From Alkalibacter sp964582705 (GTDB taxonomy: Bacteria; Bacillota; Clostridia; Eubacteriales; Alkalibacteraceae), in assembly GCA_964582705.1 (NCBI GenBank), contig CAZOTE010000098.1, positions 1 to 6,443 on the forward strand: DNA of 6,443 nucleotides, read 5' to 3'. Below, piece by piece: positions 4,873 through 6,443 of this stretch; positions within the stretch are counted from its first letter, which is position 1; each line of letters opens with the position of its first letter. The notes below the pieces were generated by a model, which ran no database searches, was not told the origin of the DNA, and was given only the letters and a program-made list of their open reading frames with translations. Both the position numbers and the translations under genes were made by a program.

Positions 4873-6443
4873 ATGAATAGACAGTCAACAATTAGCAGTA
4901 GAAATAAGGCAGCGCTTGGCACTGATGAAACACAAATTACCGCACTATATTGCCGGCTATCCAGAGATGATGAATTATCCGGTGACAGCAACAGTATCAA
5001 GAACCAAAAGGCCATCTTAAAAAAATACGCAGATGATCATGGTTTTTGCAATACCCAGTTTTATGTTGATGACGGTATAAGTGGTACTACCTTTGACAGA
5101 CCGGATTTTAACAGGATGATCGCTGATGTGGAAGCTGGAAATATTGGGACAATCATCATCAAGGATATGTCTCGAATTGGCAGAGATTATCTTAAAGTCG
5201 GTTACTATACCGAGATTGTCTTTCCAGAAGCAGACGTGCGCTTTATCGCCATCAACAACGGTATTGACAGTGCCAACCAGCAGGACAGCGACTTTACCCC
5301 ATTTCTTAACATCATCAACGAATGGTATGCCAAAGACACCAGTAAAAAAATCCGGGCTGTGTTTAAATCAAAAGGCCAATCAGGTAAACCTCTTTGTACC
5401 AACCCGCCATATGGATATCTCAAAGACTCGGAGGATAAGCTGAAATGGATCGTTGACGAAGAAGCCGCCGATGTGGTCAGAGAGATCTTTAGACTTTGCA
5501 TGGCTGGATTTGGGCCAACGCAGATTGCCAGACAACTGGAAGAAAAACGTATTTTTGTTCCTACAGTACACCTTCGGAATAAGGGCATTAATACACCGGC
5601 AAGACCGCCTGAAAATCCTCATGCTTGGCAGGCCCGATCGGTAGCCGATATCCTTGCAAAAATGGAATACCTAGGACACACTGTGAATTTCAAAACCTAC
5701 AAAAAATCCTACAAAAGCAAAGTAAAGATGCAGAACAATCCTGAGGACTGGCTGATTTTCAAAAATACGCATGAGGCAATCATTGATGAGGCTACATGGG
5801 AAACAGTACAGAAAATCCGAGATGGGAAACGCAGGCCATCACGTCTAGGAGAAATGGGTATTTTGTCTGGCATGATGTTTTGTGCAGATTGTGGTGCGAA
5901 GCTCTACCAGGTAAGAGGAAAAGGGTGGCCTCGTGAAAAAGAATATTTTGTCTGTGCCACTTACCGAAAAGTTAAAGGTAGCTGTACTTCCCACCAGATT
6001 CGCAATGTAGTGGTTGAGCAGCTTGTGTTGGAGGACTTAAGAAAAGTGCTGAGATTTTCCAAGGAACATGAGGCGGAATTTATCCAGCTAGTCATGAAAA
6101 ATTCTGAAAAGGTGCTGGCTCAAGAGTTAAAGCAAAACCAAAAGGAGTATGAACAGGCAAAGGCAAGAATAGCAACCCTGGATAAAATTATTCAAAAGCT
6201 TTATGAGGATAATGTGTTTGGCAAGATTTCCGATGAGCGTTTTAAGAAAATGTCACTCGACTATGAATCGGAACAAAAAGAGCTTACTGGGAAGGTAGCC
6301 GCCCTAAAAGAGAACTTGGAATCAGCCAAAGAGCAATCCATGAACACAGACCGTTTTCTTTCTCTGGTTAAGAAGTACACCGAGATTAAAACACTGGATG
6401 CTGAAATCATCCGAGCGTTCATAGACAAAATTATTGTATTTAA
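4873..6443 (+). CDS. Large serine recombinase (TndX/TnpX-like), cut by the window edge
   Basis: This enzyme cuts and rejoins DNA at attachment sites to integrate and excise the element. The reading frame stays open for 523 codons to the last base; the final TAA of the window is out of frame, so the C-terminus is missing only because the window ends. The N-terminal resolvase domain starts with ALYCRLSRDD (24-33), where S30 is the catalytic serine and R28 its partner, and contains IIIKDMSRIGRDY (94-106) with R101 and R104. A recombinase domain follows (about 175-310; NPPYGY, WIVDEEAADVVREIF). The zinc ribbon is C337-x2-C340 with C361 and C371, then a coiled-coil stretch (~410-490) and the beginning of a DUF4368-type tail (FLSLVKKYTEI, IIRAFIDKIIV). 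TndX of Tn5397 has about 530 residues, so only a short end is lacking. Position at the right side predicts an attachment site soon after 6443. All catalytic residues seen are intact. Confidence 0.95.
   Translation, partial: MNRQSTISSRNKAALGTDETQITALYCRLSRDDELSGDSNSIKNQKAILKKYADDHGFCNTQFYVDDGISGTTFDRPDFNRMIADVEAGNIGTIIIKDMSRIGRDYLKVGYYTEIVFPEADVRFIAINNGIDSANQQDSDFTPFLNIINEWYAKDTSKKIRAVFKSKGQSGKPLCTNPPYGYLKDSEDKLKWIVDEEAADVVREIFRLCMAGFGPTQIARQLEEKRIFVPTVHLRNKGINTPARPPENPHAWQARSVADILAKMEYLGHTVNFKTYKKSYKSKVKMQNNPEDWLIFKNTHEAIIDEATWETVQKIRDGKRRPSRLGEMGILSGMMFCADCGAKLYQVRGKGWPREKEYFVCATYRKVKGSCTSHQIRNVVVEQLVLEDLRKVLRFSKEHEAEFIQLVMKNSEKVLAQELKQNQKEYEQAKARIATLDKIIQKLYEDNVFGKISDERFKKMSLDYESEQKELTGKVAALKENLESAKEQSMNTDRFLSLVKKYTEIKTLDAEIIRAFIDKIIVF

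Noticed and set aside
5205..5622. Two minus-strand reading frames and further plus-strand ones inside the recombinase
   Set aside because: They lie within the intact resolvase and recombinase domains in other frames and have no ribosome binding site or family features.
6441..6443. TAA at the window end as the recombinase stop codon
   Set aside because: The recombinase frame reads TTT at 6439-6441 and then an incomplete codon AA, so the TAA is out of frame and the gene continues beyond the window.

Overview
The window reads as low-to-mid GC DNA from a Bacillota (Firmicutes) bacterium, probably of the Clostridia. The grounds are strong AGGAGG-type ribosome binding sites, GTG/ATG starts, T-tailed hairpin terminators, and the families present: an XRE regulator placed before a type I hsdM, a D5-like phage/plasmid primase-helicase, a TnpW-type small protein, and a TndX/TnpX-like large serine recombinase with a zinc ribbon. 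Species cannot be told from this sequence.

Left part (1-630, minus strand): a small XRE-type repressor gene and the first ~109 codons of a type I restriction-modification methyltransferase gene (hsdM), overlapping by one base (TAATG). hsdM breaks off its family consensus near base 55 and stops at base 14, so it is a remnant without its catalytic domain. A credible minus-strand promoter (653-681) lies just upstream, with a small inverted repeat that could be an operator.

Leader (631-977): no clear gene. It holds a plus-strand terminator-like hairpin (719-750), a long imperfect hairpin nested inside a distant complementary pair (821-923), and two very short reading frames. A full-length Shine-Dalgarno sequence then leads into the primase gene, whose start codon is ambiguous and may be CTG.

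Central and right part (978-6443, plus strand): primase-helicase (978-3317); a 328-base non-coding block rich in repeats and hairpins (3318-3645); an HK97-fold major capsid protein without the usual N-terminal delta domain (3646-4542); a strong terminator (4549-4583); a TnpW-like small gene (4610-4816); and a large serine recombinase (4873 to the right edge, still open).

Taken together, the plus-strand genes look like a compact mobile element: the recombinase would integrate and excise it, the primase-helicase would replicate it, and the capsid protein is the only virion gene in view. No portal, protease, terminase or tail gene lies between primase and recombinase. That fits either a minimal phage satellite that relies on a helper phage for packaging, or a prophage-derived integrative element that kept and possibly repurposed a capsid gene. 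The non-coding block between primase and capsid is where a replication origin and a packaging (cos-like) site would be expected. That assignment is inference.
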